Source: an uncultured Bacilli bacterium | GTDB taxonomy: Bacteria; Bacillota_I; Bacilli_A; RF39; UBA660 | Direction of reading: 5' to 3' | Assembly (NCBI GenBank): GCA_947589495.1 | Contig: CANQAK010000005.1 | Location: 1 to 56,601 of the forward strand | DNA length: 56,601 nucleotides | Shown: positions 42,728 to 52,533 of the stretch, piece by piece | How the letters are laid out: each line of letters begins with the position of its first letter | How positions within the stretch are numbered: position 1 is the stretch's first letter | Position numbers and translations under genes: made by a program | The notes under the pieces: generated by a model | The model's database searches: none | Seen by the model: the letters and a program-made list of their open reading frames with translations, nothing else | What the model was told of the DNA's origin: nothing

Positions 42728-43303
42728 CTTACCCATAATTACTAAACCAGCAAATCCACCAATTAATATTACAAATATTCCAACAATAATAATGGCATCA
42801 TATTTTCCTGATTTTTCTGTATCTTCATTTGTTGTTGCGCTTTGATTTGCAACTGTTTCTAAATCAATTCCTAAATCATCAGCTAAATCTTTAACAACAT
42901 CAACTTTTTCTTTACTATCTCTAGCTTTTTCAATTTCTTCTTTTACTGTATCAGTATTTTGTGGTAATCCAATTGTATGGTAATCACCAATAACAATTGT
43001 AGGCGTAGCCATTTCAGTTTCATTATAATGTTCATATACTTTTGTAATTAATTGATATAAATCATCATTTCCTACTATCCAATTACCATTACTGTCTGCA
43101 CCACTCCAAACTTCTAAAGTTACTAATTCAAATAAATCAGGTTCATCTTCTAATAAACCAGTAAAATATTCATTAGCAGATTCACAAGCAGGACAGCCAT
43201 TTTTTGTAAACATATATACTTTTACAGTATCTTCAGCTTTAACAACTGGTATCATAATTAATGCTATTGCTAAAGTTATAATAAATAATGCTATTTTTTT
43301 CAT
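42722..43303 (-). CDS. Exported thioredoxin/glutaredoxin-like protein
   Basis: 193 residues with a signal peptide (1-23, ending VVKA), a thioredoxin-like domain and a C-terminal membrane helix (about 168-188). The redox motif is NGCPACESA, a CxxC of the CPAC type, right after the first strand VKVYMFTK. The cis-proline stretch is in MATPTIVIGD. It probably forms or reduces disulfides outside the membrane, which fits the cysteine-paired surface proteins of the window. It lies 50 bp after a TetR gene and may be controlled by it. Confidence 0.82.
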   Translation of the reverse strand: MKKIALFIITLAIALIMIPVVKAEDTVKVYMFTKNGCPACESANEYFTGLLEDEPDLFELVTLEVWSGADSNGNWIVGNDDLYQLITKVYEHYNETEMATPTIVIGDYHTIGLPQNTDTVKEEIEKARDSKEKVDVVKDLADDLGIDLETVANQSATTNEDTEKSGKYDAIIIVGIFVILIGGFAGLVIMGKK

Positions 43304-43353
43304 TTTTACCTCCCATTAAAACAATTATAACAAAATTATCATGTCTTTTAAAG

Positions 43354-43902
43354 CTATTTTTCTAAAGTTTTAAAGATTTTCACAATTCGAACAATAATTT
43401 CTTTATCATCTAGTTCTATCTTATTTGTAGAAATTAAAGTTGCTAATCCATTAGCATAAAGCCATACATGCATAAACAATTCTTTAGCTTCATCAAATGT
43501 ATAACCACTTTTATTGACTAAATTTATTATTGCTCCTTGATTCCATTTTTCATTTAAAACATCATCAATAGTTTTCCATTTTAAATTATCTGATAAAAAT
43601 AAACTAATAAATAAATTTTTATAATATTTTGCAAATTCAACATAAGCAACGCACAAGGTAACTAAAGCTTTTTTATTATCAACTCTACTTGTTATAAATT
43701 CATCATATTGTTTATATATTTCTTTATAAATGTCTTCTTTTATTTCATCCATGTTTTGATAAATTCTATAAAGTGGTTTAGTTGAAATTTTTAACTCTTT
43801 AGCTAAATCACGAGCATTAATTGATTCCCAACCCTTTTTATTAACCATTACAACTGCTTTTTTAATTATTGTTTCTTTACTTAATTTGCAACTAGCTGGC
43901 AT
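43354..43902 (-). CDS. TetR-family regulator
   Basis: 182 residues. The helix-turn-helix is at about 10-55 (IIKKAVVMVNKKGWESINARDLAKELKISTKPLYRIYQN) and the rest is a helical ligand domain with a WHG-like pattern (FMHVWLYANGLATL). The gene stands upstream of the exported thioredoxin-like gene on the same strand. The upstream DNA has two TGTTACC copies (43930s and 43970s) that could be parts of an operator. The ligand is unknown. Confidence 0.87.
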   Translation of the reverse strand: MPASCKLSKETIIKKAVVMVNKKGWESINARDLAKELKISTKPLYRIYQNMDEIKEDIYKEIYKQYDEFITSRVDNKKALVTLCVAYVEFAKYYKNLFISLFLSDNLKWKTIDDVLNEKWNQGAIINLVNKSGYTFDEAKELFMHVWLYANGLATLISTNKIELDDKEIIVRIVKIFKTLEK

Positions 43903-43986
43903 ATAATTCCCCCATTCTTAGATAACCATTGTTACCATAATTATAACGGTTTAATATTTTTTTGTCAAATGTTACCAATTATTTAA

Positions 43987-46356
43987 TTATTGATTTCTTA
44001 ATTCAGCATCATATTTTTGTTCAACTTCATTTATGATCTTATTAAATTGTTCCATTACTTCTTCTTCTGTTAAAGTTTTATTTGTATCAGTAAATGTTAA
44101 ATTAAATGCAATTGATTTTTTACCTTGGAAAACATTTTCACCTTTATAGACATCAAATACTGATACATTTTCTAACATTCTACCCCCAGCTTTTTTAATT
44201 GTATTTATAATTTCTCCTGCACTTACATCTTCATTAACTATAAATGCCATATCTTTTTCCATTTCTGGATACTTATTTGCTTCTTTAAACTTAAGCGGTT
44301 TAATATCTTTCATTAATTCATTTAAAGAAAGTTCAAAAACATATATTTCATCTTTATTTATTTTTGGATGAACTCTTCCTAAAACTCCGATTTCTTTTTT
44401 ATCAAGTAATATTTTAGCACTTATTCCTGGATGAAAAGAATTATTTTCATTTACTACAAATTCATATCTATTTTTAAATCCCATATAATCTAAAATATTT
44501 TCAACAATACCTTTAACTAAATAAAAATCTATTTTTACAAATGTATTCCAACCGTTACTCATATAATTACCACTTAAAAGTCCTGTTATTAAACTTTCTT
44601 CTTGATAATTTTTATCATAAGTTTTACTTATCTCATATATAAGAATATCTTTTACTTTACGTTTTTTATTATATTCATACACATTCATAAGTGATGGAAT
44701 TAATGTAGTTCTTACAACACATTTATCTTTACTTAATGGATTTGGTAATAAAATATTTTCTTTGTTACGATAATTAAATTCCTTAGCTTCTTTTTCACTA
44801 ACTAATGTATATGTTTTTACTTCATTTAATCCTAAACTTCTAAGTCTTTTAGAAATAGATTTTCTATATTTTACATCACCAACATATTGACCTCTTCTAA
44901 TATTGGTATTAGGTAATGTAGAAGTTAAATTTTGATAACCGTATAATCTACCAATTTCTTCTGCTATATCATTAACATAACAATCTATATCTAATCTTCT
45001 ATTTGGAATAGTAACATTAAAAATACCATCTTTTAATTCATAAGGAAAATCTAATCTTTCTAATTCAATTTTCATATCATTTTCGCTTATATCTATACCC
45101 AAAATATTATTAACTTCTTCTTTTTCAAATTGAACTTTTTTAAGAGTTTTATCAATTCTATCATGACAAACTATCCCTGATAAAATTTTAGCACCAGCAT
45201 ATTTTTCTAATAAATGACATGCTCTTTTTATAGCCATTTCTGTATATTCATAATTTAAACCTTTTCCATAACGAATAGATGCTTCACTTTTTAAATCTAA
45301 ATTTTGAGCAGTATATCTTATACTAACAGCATCAAAAATTGCACTTTCAATTAATATAGTTTTAGTAGTATCTAAAACTTCAGTGTTTTCACCACCCATT
45401 ACACCAGCAATACATACAGGTTTTTCGCCATCAGTTATCACAATATCATTATTAGTTAAAATTCTTTTTTTACCATCTAAAGTAACAATTTCTTCTTGAT
45501 CTTTTGCGTCTCTTACAAGAATTTTATCTCCTAAATAATCTTTATCAAAAAAGTGTAGAGGTTGACCAAATTCAAGCATAACATAATTAGAAATATCTAC
45601 TACATTATTTAATGGACGCATTCCAGCATCAATTAATCTTTTTTTAATAAAATCAGGAGATTCACCAATTTTTATATCTGTTACCATTTTTGCTAAATAA
45701 TAAGGACATTTTGGTGTTTCAACTTTAAGTGAAAAATGTTTTTCAATTGAATCTTCTATTTCATTAAATGATAAATCAGGTAATTTAACTTTTCTATTTA
45801 AGATAGCTGCTATTTCATATGCAAACCCAATATGATAATAACAATCATTATTTCTATGTTTATGAATATCAAGTTCATATAAAGTATTACATAACCCTAA
45901 ATATTCAAGAGGATTTTTACCTACTGGAGCCTTATCATCTAATTCATAAATTCCTTTATTATAATTTTCTTCTGTTTTCTCTTCTAATCCTAATTCAAAT
46001 AAAGCACAAATCATTCCATTAGATTCTACTCCTCGAATTTTACTTTTTTTAATTTCAAAATCCCCTGGTAAAACTGCTCCTGGAAGTGAAACAATAACTT
46101 TTAAACCTTTTCTAACATTTGGAGCACCACAAACAATTTGAATAACTTCATCTCCAATATTTACTTTACAAACATGTAAATGATCACTATCAGGGTGATT
46201 CTCACATTCAATGATTTCTCCAATTACTAATTTATCAATATCATTAGTTATAACTTTTTCAACATTAATACCTGCTTTGGTAATTTTAACTGCTAATTCT
46301 TTTAAATCTTGATCACTTATATCAATATAATCTTTTACCCATTCTAAACTTATCAC
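43987..46356 (-). CDS. pheT: Phenylalanyl-tRNA synthetase beta subunit
   Basis: 789 residues, normal length. Domains in order: N-terminal tRNA-binding EMAP-like fold (about 40-150), B3/4 editing domain, B5 (around 400-470), the catalytic-like core, and the C-terminal anticodon-binding FDX-ACB domain (about 695-787, KEANKYPEMEKDMAFIV). With PheS it forms the heterotetramer that charges tRNA-Phe and edits Tyr-tRNA-Phe. The start is GTG with GGGAGG upstream, 2 bp after pheS, under the common T-box. Confidence 0.97.
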   Translation of the reverse strand: MISLEWVKDYIDISDQDLKELAVKITKAGINVEKVITNDIDKLVIGEIIECENHPDSDHLHVCKVNIGDEVIQIVCGAPNVRKGLKVIVSLPGAVLPGDFEIKKSKIRGVESNGMICALFELGLEEKTEENYNKGIYELDDKAPVGKNPLEYLGLCNTLYELDIHKHRNNDCYYHIGFAYEIAAILNRKVKLPDLSFNEIEDSIEKHFSLKVETPKCPYYLAKMVTDIKIGESPDFIKKRLIDAGMRPLNNVVDISNYVMLEFGQPLHFFDKDYLGDKILVRDAKDQEEIVTLDGKKRILTNNDIVITDGEKPVCIAGVMGGENTEVLDTTKTILIESAIFDAVSIRYTAQNLDLKSEASIRYGKGLNYEYTEMAIKRACHLLEKYAGAKILSGIVCHDRIDKTLKKVQFEKEEVNNILGIDISENDMKIELERLDFPYELKDGIFNVTIPNRRLDIDCYVNDIAEEIGRLYGYQNLTSTLPNTNIRRGQYVGDVKYRKSISKRLRSLGLNEVKTYTLVSEKEAKEFNYRNKENILLPNPLSKDKCVVRTTLIPSLMNVYEYNKKRKVKDILIYEISKTYDKNYQEESLITGLLSGNYMSNGWNTFVKIDFYLVKGIVENILDYMGFKNRYEFVVNENNSFHPGISAKILLDKKEIGVLGRVHPKINKDEIYVFELSLNELMKDIKPLKFKEANKYPEMEKDMAFIVNEDVSAGEIINTIKKAGGRMLENVSVFDVYKGENVFQGKKSIAFNLTFTDTNKTLTEEEVMEQFNKIINEVEQKYDAELRNQ

Positions 46357-46358
46357 TA

Positions 46359-47405
46359 TTAATCCTCCCTTCTATCAAAATTTCTAATTTCTCTTAAATC
46401 GGTATTATAAAATACTCTTATATCATTAATATCGTATTTTAACATAGCCATTCTCTCAGCACCAAAACCAAATGCAAAACCACTCCATGTCTTTGGATCA
46501 TAACCACTCATTTTTAAAACATTAGGATGAACTATACCCGCCCCAGCAATAGTAATCCAACCAGTTTTTTTACAAATATTACAACCCTTTCCTTTACAAT
46601 TAAAACAACTTATATCAACTTCTACTGAAGGCTCTGTAAATTGATAATAACTAGGTCTAAATCTAGTAACAATATCATCACCAAATAATTTTTTAACAAT
46701 TACATCTATAGTACCTTTTAAATCTGATAAACTTATATTTTTATCAACCAATAAACCTTCAATTTGCATAAATTGATGTGAATGAGTTGCATCATCATCA
46801 TCTCTTCTGTAAGTTTTACCAGGGCAAATCATTCTAATTGGTTCTTTTCCTTTACCTTTTAACATAGTTCTAACTTGAACAGGAGAAGTTTGACTACGTA
46901 AAAGTATTTCTTCACCTTCTATATAGAAAGTATCTTGAGCATCTCTTGCTGGATGTCCTTTGGGAATATTTAACATTTCAAAATTATACTTATCTTCTTC
47001 AATTTCAGGACCATCAACTACATCATAACCCATACTCATAAATACTTCTTCTACTTCTTCAATTAATTTTTCTAAAATATTTGGAGATCCATTCTTTATT
47101 TTTGTAGCAGGTAAACTTATATCAATTGTTTCTTTTTTTAATTTTTCATTAATTTCTGCCTCTTCTAATTTATTATTAATAGTTATATAATTATCATTAA
47201 AAATATTTCTTAATTCATTTACATGCATTCCAAACTCTTTTTTCTCTTCATTAGGAATTTCTTTAATTAATTGATTTAAAGATGTAATTTTTCCATTTTT
47301 ACCCATATATTTTATTTTTAAATCTTCTAATTCACTTTTACAATTAATATTTGTAAATAAACCATCCAGTTCTTTTTTTAAATTTTCAATTTGTTCTTTA
47401 TACAT
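46359..47405 (-). CDS. pheS: Phenylalanyl-tRNA synthetase alpha subunit
   Basis: 348 residues. An N-terminal coiled coil binds tRNA. The class II core has motif 2 in [26 protein letters not shown] and motif 3 in [15 protein letters not shown]. An unusual [16 protein letters not shown] stretch (four cysteines, zinc-ribbon-like) lies near residues 265-280, as in several other Firmicutes PheS proteins. First gene of pheST, controlled by a T-box. Confidence 0.97.
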   Translation of the reverse strand: MYKEQIENLKKELDGLFTNINCKSELEDLKIKYMGKNGKITSLNQLIKEIPNEEKKEFGMHVNELRNIFNDNYITINNKLEEAEINEKLKKETIDISLPATKIKNGSPNILEKLIEEVEEVFMSMGYDVVDGPEIEEDKYNFEMLNIPKGHPARDAQDTFYIEGEEILLRSQTSPVQVRTMLKGKGKEPIRMICPGKTYRRDDDDATHSHQFMQIEGLLVDKNISLSDLKGTIDVIVKKLFGDDIVTRFRPSYYQFTEPSVEVDISCFNCKGKGCNICKKTGWITIAGAGIVHPNVLKMSGYDPKTWSGFAFGFGAERMAMLKYDINDIRVFYNTDLREIRNFDRRED

Positions 47406-47426
47406 TTTATCCTCCCTTTTAAATAA

Positions 47427-47632
47427 ATAAAAGTTTCATAAATAAGGCTAAAGGACGAAATGATATCCGCGGTACCACCTTTATTTATGAAACTAATCAT
47501 ACACTTTAATTCTTAATGCGAATTCACATTAACACTCATTAACTGAAATTCAATTTATAATTTAACTAAAATATTTCCACCATATATATTTTTCTCTAAA
47601 AAAGTTTTTATAAATTTACTTAATTTAAATCA
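47427..47632 (-). promoter_or_regulatory. T-box leader of pheST
   Basis: The minus strand carries the invariant T-box AGGTGGTACCGCGG (47467-47480), which pairs with the uncharged tRNA end. Terminator arms GTTTCATAAATAA and TTATTTATGAAAC then T-run (47427-47494) can form instead. A TTC at 47545-47547 on the minus strand is a candidate Phe specifier. Uncharged tRNA-Phe should allow read-through into pheST. Confidence 0.9.
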
Positions 47633-47639
47633 TCGTGTT

Positions 47640-47668
47640 ATTTTAATAATTTTCAGCTTTCATTTCAA
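47640..47668 (-). promoter_or_regulatory. Promoter of pheST inside the end of rubrerythrin
   Basis: Minus strand TTGAAA (47663-47668), 17-bp spacer, TAAAAT (47640-47645). The -35 box and spacer lie in the last codons of the rubrerythrin gene. The RNA would start near 47633, at the edge of the T-box. Confidence 0.7.
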
Positions 47669-48182
47669 AAAAGCTTTTTGGATGTTTACAAACTGGACAA
47701 ATTTCTGGAGCTTTATTTCCAATAACTATATGTCCACAGTTGCGACATATCCAAATAGTATCACCATCTTTTGAGAAAACTAATCCTTCATCAATATTGC
47801 TAATTAATTTTCTATATCTTTCTTCATGTTCTTTTTCTATTTTACCAACCATTTCAAATAAAGTGGCAATACGAGTAAATCCTTCTTCTTTAGCTACTTT
47901 AGCAAATTCAGCATACATATCTGTCCATTCATAATTTTCTCCATCTGCTGCATCTTCTAAATTAGTATGAGTATCAGGAATATCTCCACCATGTAATTCT
48001 TTAAACCAAAGTTTAGCATGTTCTTTTTCATTATTGGCAGTTTCTTCAAAAATTGCTGCTATTTGTTCATAACCATCTTTTCTAGCTTTACTAGCATAAT
48101 ATGTATATTTATTTCTAGCTTGACTTTCTCCTGCGAAAGCCGCCATTAAATTGCTTTCTGTTTTAGAACCTTTTAACTCCAT
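47643..48182 (-). CDS. Rubrerythrin
   Basis: 179 residues from the ATG at 48182 (AAGGAAG upstream); a GTG at 48191 is too close to that site. The ferritin-like diiron domain has the E..H ligand motifs [23 protein letters not shown] and [11 protein letters not shown]. The C-terminal rubredoxin domain has CRNCG and CPVCK for a single iron. It reduces hydrogen peroxide in anaerobes, with electrons from NADH via rubredoxin-type carriers. This agrees with an anaerobic or microaerobic life style. Confidence 0.95.
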   Translation of the reverse strand: MELKGSKTESNLMAAFAGESQARNKYTYYASKARKDGYEQIAAIFEETANNEKEHAKLWFKELHGGDIPDTHTNLEDAADGENYEWTDMYAEFAKVAKEEGFTRIATLFEMVGKIEKEHEERYRKLISNIDEGLVFSKDGDTIWICRNCGHIVIGNKAPEICPVCKHPKSFFEMKAENY

Positions 48183-48240
48183 TTTATACACTTCCTTTTC
48201 ATAAAAGATTATAAATCATTAAACTAAAAAAGTAAAGAAA

Positions 48241-49032
48241 TTATTCATTTTTATTCTTTACTTTTTTTAAATCATCGTAAGCTTTTTCTAATCGTTCTTT
48301 TTCTAAAGAACTTTCTTCTTCTTTTTCATCATTATTATCTTCATCTAAAGATAAATCTTTTTCATTTAACTTGGGAATTTCTTCCGTTTTATCTTTTATA
48401 TTATCTATTTTCTTAGTATTATCTTTTTCATTTTTTTCATCAGAACTTTTTGCTAAATTAAATATTTTCATTATATCTTTAATTATTATAAATAATGCCG
48501 GAATTAACACTACTAAAAGCCATCCAAAACTACTTGATAAGAAAGATTGAATTCTTCCTAAACCAGGTATAACAGCTTTAACAACTCCAATAACGTTGCT
48601 TTCTTTAACACATGCTTGATCTTCTTGAGTATTATTATCTCCTCTAGTAACTAAACAAGTAGAACCATCATCTAATGTTTTTGTTCCTACTACCCGGTGA
48701 GTAATAGTCATACCATAAGTTACTTGCCAAGTTGAAATAAATGTTATAACATCATTAACTTTTATATCATCTATATCATCAACTTTTGTATTAATTATAA
48801 CATCATACACATTTATAGTAGGTTCCATACTTTCACTTACTATTGTATAAACAGAAAATTTTGGTTCAAATTTTTCACCCTTAGTTGCATAAAGTTTAAC
48901 TGAAACATAATAATAAGCTAGAAGAATACCAATTATTATTAAAATCGTAAAAACAGTCCAACTTAATACGGTAGATATGTATTTAAATAGACCTTTAAAA
49001 TTATAACGTGTTTCATCCATTTTATTTTCCAT
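48241..49032 (-). CDS. ER-type (SipW-like) signal peptidase I
   Basis: 263 residues. A membrane helix at about 20-45 precedes the catalytic serine in VSESMEPT. The second active residue is a histidine in TITHRVVG and not a lysine, which marks the SipW/archaeal-eukaryotic type. RGDNN and GVVKAVIPGLG follow, then a second helix (about 168-190). The last ~70 residues are a charged cytoplasmic tail, longer than usual. SipW enzymes mature TasA- or camelysin-like surface proteins, so the exported proteins encoded nearby are candidate substrates. Confidence 0.9.
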   Translation of the reverse strand: MENKMDETRYNFKGLFKYISTVLSWTVFTILIIIGILLAYYYVSVKLYATKGEKFEPKFSVYTIVSESMEPTINVYDVIINTKVDDIDDIKVNDVITFISTWQVTYGMTITHRVVGTKTLDDGSTCLVTRGDNNTQEDQACVKESNVIGVVKAVIPGLGRIQSFLSSSFGWLLVVLIPALFIIIKDIMKIFNLAKSSDEKNEKDNTKKIDNIKDKTEEIPKLNEKDLSLDEDNNDEKEEESSLEKERLEKAYDDLKKVKNKNE

Positions 49033-49095
49033 AATAATGCTTTCCTATTCTAAATTAATTATAAACAACTTTTTCAATATTAACAAGAACTAAAA

Positions 49096-49812
49096 CTAAT
49101 TTTCTTTATATTCTACTTTAAAATTAGCTTTAATACTTTTATCTATATTATTATTAGCATTTTTAATAATTGTTTCACTTTTCCAATACATAGTTTTTTC
49201 TTCTCCTGGATTAGTAGTTAACTCATAATTAGTTTCAATACTAAGATTTGTATTTAATCCTGCTATATCATAATAATTTCCCATTAAAGGACTTAAATTA
49301 CTACTATCTGTAGAAATTACATTGTTAACATAAGTCCAATTTTCATTATCAAATGAGTAAGAAAAACGAACTAATAAGTCACTATCATTTGTAGCAATTA
49401 AATTATTATAAAAATTATTTTCTAAAATATTATATTTAACATCAAAAAAGATCTTACCAGCTTCTTTTGCACTACTATTAGTTTTAAATGTTATATTAGA
49501 AGTATTTTCTAAAACAATATCTTCTTTACTTTCTAAATCACTTGCTAATACTTTCTTATCTATATCATCAAGACTAGTTATTAAAATACGACTATTTTTA
49601 TTATTAATTTCAATAACTTCAGCATTTTTATTATCATCTCGATAATATTTTCCAATAAATACTAATGAACTAAATAAAGTAAACCCAAAAAGAATAATTA
49701 AGACAAATAAAAGAATTACTTGAGAAGAATTTTTAAAATAGGCTACTTCTTTAATTTCTAAATCTTCTGTATCATCATATTTTTTCTTATTTGTACCCAC
49801 TTTTTTATTCAT
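49096..49812 (-). CDS. Membrane-anchored exported protein, possible SipW partner
   Basis: 238 residues. A basic cytoplasmic stretch, a membrane helix at about 32-54, then a ~180-residue outer domain rich in Asn, Ser and Thr, with no cysteines and a likely beta structure (LLVRFSYSFDNENWTY). The family is not recognised. It lies 63 bp upstream of the SipW-type peptidase gene on the same strand, the position of SipW substrates such as TasA in other Firmicutes, but the sequence does not show a TasA domain that I can name. Confidence 0.68.
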   Translation of the reverse strand: MNKKVGTNKKKYDDTEDLEIKEVAYFKNSSQVILLFVLIILFGFTLFSSLVFIGKYYRDDNKNAEVIEINNKNSRILITSLDDIDKKVLASDLESKEDIVLENTSNITFKTNSSAKEAGKIFFDVKYNILENNFYNNLIATNDSDLLVRFSYSFDNENWTYVNNVISTDSSNLSPLMGNYYDIAGLNTNLSIETNYELTTNPGEEKTMYWKSETIIKNANNNIDKSIKANFKVEYKEN

Positions 49813-49944
49813 CTTTATATTCTCCTTATTCTATTAATGAGTATAGCATAAGTTCAAATTAACCGCAAGAATTATAATTTAAAAAAAATCTATTCTTAAT
49901 TGAAATAGACTTGTTATTACATCAAATATAAATAGATTTTTTTC

Positions 49945-51309
49945 TTATTCATCATAGAAATTATTCATATAATTAATATTTTCTTCTATTATTTGATAAT
50001 TTTCTTTAGAAATATGAATAACTATTTTTTCTTCACCAGTATATATTTTTATTTCTTTTTTCTTAATGTAATTTAAAAATTCATTAATATAATCTTTAAT
50101 ACTCATTTCATATTTTTTAAAAATAGACCAATAATCATAAGTTATATAATTATTATTATTAATATTATAAATATGTTTTTCTTCATTTATATCATAATGT
50201 TTTTTATCTAAAGTATAGTATTCTACTAGAATATCACTTCTATCTTCAAAAACTATTTCCGTTATATAACAATTCATATTTTTTAATATAAGATTTGGTT
50301 CCATCACTATATTAAAAGTATTAGTTAATTCAGTATGATTTTCCTCTATTATTTTATAAGTTGATAATTCACACGCTATTAAACCACTGCTAATTCCAAA
50401 AATAATTAAAGCTATAATAAACATTATAAATACTTTTTTTACTTTTATTTCTATACTCAAAATTAATTTAATAAGTATTTCTATAATAAGATAAATTCCT
50501 AATATTAAAGAAAATAAACAAATTGCTCCATAAATAAGTAATATACCATTTTTAGCAAAATAAATTACAAATATAGTTAAAGCAATTAAAAACACAAAAC
50601 AAACTAACAATGGAATTAACAAGAAAAATGCCATGAATTTTAATAATAAGATAAATATTTTTTTTAATATTTTATATGGTTCAAATTCATTATTATCTCT
50701 TATAATTATTTTTTCTTCTTTAATTTTTATTTTTTCTTTTTCTTCAACATTTTTAATACTAATTTTTTCTTTATAATCTTCATAATAATCTAAATATCTT
50801 ATTTTATATAATTTAACTAATAAATATAAAGTAATTATAAAATAAATAATAATTAATATACCATTAAACATTCCTTTTAAACTATTAAATATTTCATAAG
50901 GTAAAAAATTAAATATATTATCTAAAACATATTGAATAATAAAATTCCCTAACAATAAAAATAAAATAATTATTAAAGCATAAAAACCCATTTCAAATAA
51001 ACATTTTATTTTTTGAACAAAAGTCATACTATAAAACATTTTTATTCCTTTAATAAACATATCTAAATAGAAAGATAAATAATCCATTATTCTTTTTTCT
51101 TTTTTTACTGGTTCTTTTAACCCAATTAATTCATCCATACTTGAATTAAATAATTTACATATTGCTACTATTTTTTCTGTTTCTGGATAAGAACTATTTG
51201 ATTCCCATTTTGATACAGCTTGTCTGGATACATTTAACTCATTAGCTAAATCTTCTTGACTTAATCCTTGCTCTTTTCTTAGTTTTGCTAATTTTTCTCC
51301 AAAACTCAT
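49945..51309 (-). CDS. XRE regulator fused to a multi-helix membrane domain
   Basis: 454 residues from the ATG at 51309 (AGGTGAG upstream). The XRE helix-turn-helix is at residues 3-58 (KLAKLRKEQGLSQEDLANELNVSRQAVSKWE). Six to seven membrane helices follow between about 100 and 320, with a charged loop, then a ~130-residue outer domain near the end. It is a one-component membrane regulator, larger than the one at 32660. The target genes are unknown. The short inverted repeat upstream could be its own operator. Confidence 0.8.
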   Translation of the reverse strand: MSFGEKLAKLRKEQGLSQEDLANELNVSRQAVSKWESNSSYPETEKIVAICKLFNSSMDELIGLKEPVKKEKRIMDYLSFYLDMFIKGIKMFYSMTFVQKIKCLFEMGFYALIIILFLLLGNFIIQYVLDNIFNFLPYEIFNSLKGMFNGILIIIYFIITLYLLVKLYKIRYLDYYEDYKEKISIKNVEEKEKIKIKEEKIIIRDNNEFEPYKILKKIFILLLKFMAFFLLIPLLVCFVFLIALTIFVIYFAKNGILLIYGAICLFSLILGIYLIIEILIKLILSIEIKVKKVFIMFIIALIIFGISSGLIACELSTYKIIEENHTELTNTFNIVMEPNLILKNMNCYITEIVFEDRSDILVEYYTLDKKHYDINEEKHIYNINNNNYITYDYWSIFKKYEMSIKDYINEFLNYIKKKEIKIYTGEEKIVIHISKENYQIIEENINYMNNFYDE

Positions 51310-51349
51310 TTTTCTCACCTCGCTATCCATTTTATCTTATTTTATGAAA

Positions 51350-51394
51350 TGCAACTACCAACTTTCAGTAGTAATTTGTTAACTTTTAGTTGCA
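51350..51394. promoter_or_regulatory. Inverted repeat upstream of the HTH-membrane protein
   Basis: Arms TGCAACTA (51350-51357) and TAGTTGCA (51387-51394), 29 bp apart, with further AACTT/AAGTT motifs between. The place, just before an XRE regulator gene, suggests an operator. Not proven. Confidence 0.4.
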
Positions 51395-51410
51395 AATTAC
51401 TATTATAAAC

Positions 51411-51434
51411 AAAAAAATCTCATTAATCGAGATT
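51411..51434 (-). terminator. Terminator of the HD-domain gene
   Basis: Minus strand AATCTC, 7-base loop, GAGATT, then Ts; it overlaps the stop at 51433. Confidence 0.78.
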
Positions 51435-52167
51435 ATTTTAATTTCATTTGATAATTTTCTAATTCAGGATTAATTCCTGTTACACATGCTAATATACTTT
51501 TAATAGATTTTAAATCTTTATTAAATGAAACAATTTTATCGGCAGAAGCCATAACTTGTCCTTCAATATATTTACTTTTAGAAAATGATATATTTCTAAT
51601 ATTATTGATATTAGTTGTTTCAATAATTAATGCTTTTAGATGAAGAGGTATTTTTTTATATTTCTCCATATTATTTATTTCTAAAATTTCAATTGGTACA
51701 TTTATTGAACGTACTGGAAATGGATACATATGATGAATTACACCATCTATAATAATTTTAGCTTCATCAATTGATTCAAAATACTCTGGAAACCAAGTTA
51801 TTGCATTAACAATAGCTTCAATCGGATGAGTAAATCCATGACGATTAATTAACATACTTTTTTTATTATTTTGATTTTGCCATGGCTTTTCATATAAATC
51901 ATGGAATAATGCTATTATAACTGCTAATCTTAAATCAATGGGATTAGTTGAAGTTGATTTTTTTTTGGAAATGGCATATGTTACAATAGCATCATTTATA
52001 ATATGACTTCCTAAACTAACATTACCATGATGTGGAAACACTTTAGCATCACATCTTTTTATAAATTCTTTATGAAATATTATAGGACTAGCTATATTTA
52101 AAAAGAATTCTTTTTCTTCATCCGGAAATTGATATTCATCTAATAATTTATAAATGTGATTTAGCAT
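51433..52167 (-). CDS. HD-domain protein (putative phosphohydrolase)
   Basis: 244 residues from the ATG at 52167 (AAAGGTG upstream). HD motifs: a first His in FPHHGNVSLGSHI, the HD pair in ALFHDLYEKPW, and further His in RHGFTHPIEA and VIHHMYPFP, followed by a late Asp in MASADKIVSF. The arrangement is that of metal-dependent HD phosphohydrolases. The substrate cannot be inferred. It stands alone with its own terminator. Confidence 0.82.
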   Translation of the reverse strand: MLNHIYKLLDEYQFPDEEKEFFLNIASPIIFHKEFIKRCDAKVFPHHGNVSLGSHIINDAIVTYAISKKKSTSTNPIDLRLAVIIALFHDLYEKPWQNQNNKKSMLINRHGFTHPIEAIVNAITWFPEYFESIDEAKIIIDGVIHHMYPFPVRSINVPIEILEINNMEKYKKIPLHLKALIIETTNINNIRNISFSKSKYIEGQVMASADKIVSFNKDLKSIKSILACVTGINPELENYQMKLK

Positions 52168-52312
52168 TTTATTCACCTTTATTAAATTATATGCGAATAT
52201 TAAATTTTATACAATAATTTTTTTAGAAAATATGTCAATTATATATAAATATTTCTAAATAAAATTTTAAAACTTTCATATAATATTTATATATTCAAAA
52301 AATATAACACAT

Positions 52313-52341
52313 TTGACATGTAATGCTTTTTAAGGTAAAAT
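52313..52341 (+). promoter_or_regulatory. Promoter of tRNA-Cys
   Basis: TTGACA (52313-52318), 17-bp spacer, TAAAAT (52336-52341), 21 bp before the tRNA. Confidence 0.85.
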
Positions 52342-52362
52342 AATAAATGTTAATTTATTTAT

Positions 52363-52436
52363 GGAGCCGTAGCCAAGTGGTAAGGCCCCGGTCTGCAACA
52401 CCGTCATCGCCGGTTCAAATCCGGCCGGCTCCTCCA
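52363..52436 (+). tRNA. tRNA-Cys (GCA)
   Basis: A 74-nt cloverleaf with encoded CCA. Acceptor GGAGCCG / CGGCTCC; D arm GCC / GGC; anticodon loop CTGCAAC with GCA; T arm GCCGG, TTCAAAT, CCGGC. The first pair of the anticodon stem (C-T at 27-43) is a mismatch. It is far more GC-rich than its surroundings, as usual for a tRNA. It is a single-gene unit with its own promoter and terminator. Confidence 0.97.
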
Positions 52437-52480
52437 ATATTGATTGTTACTTTAAATAATTAGTTTGAAAGTAATAAATG

Positions 52481-52503
52481 CTAACAGAAATGTTAGTTTT
52501 TTT
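52481..52503 (+). terminator. Terminator of tRNA-Cys
   Basis: CTAACA, loop GAAA, TGTTAG, then seven Ts, 45 bp after the tRNA. Confidence 0.88.
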
Positions 52504-52533
52504 GTGCATATAAAAAAGTTCTATTATAAGAAC

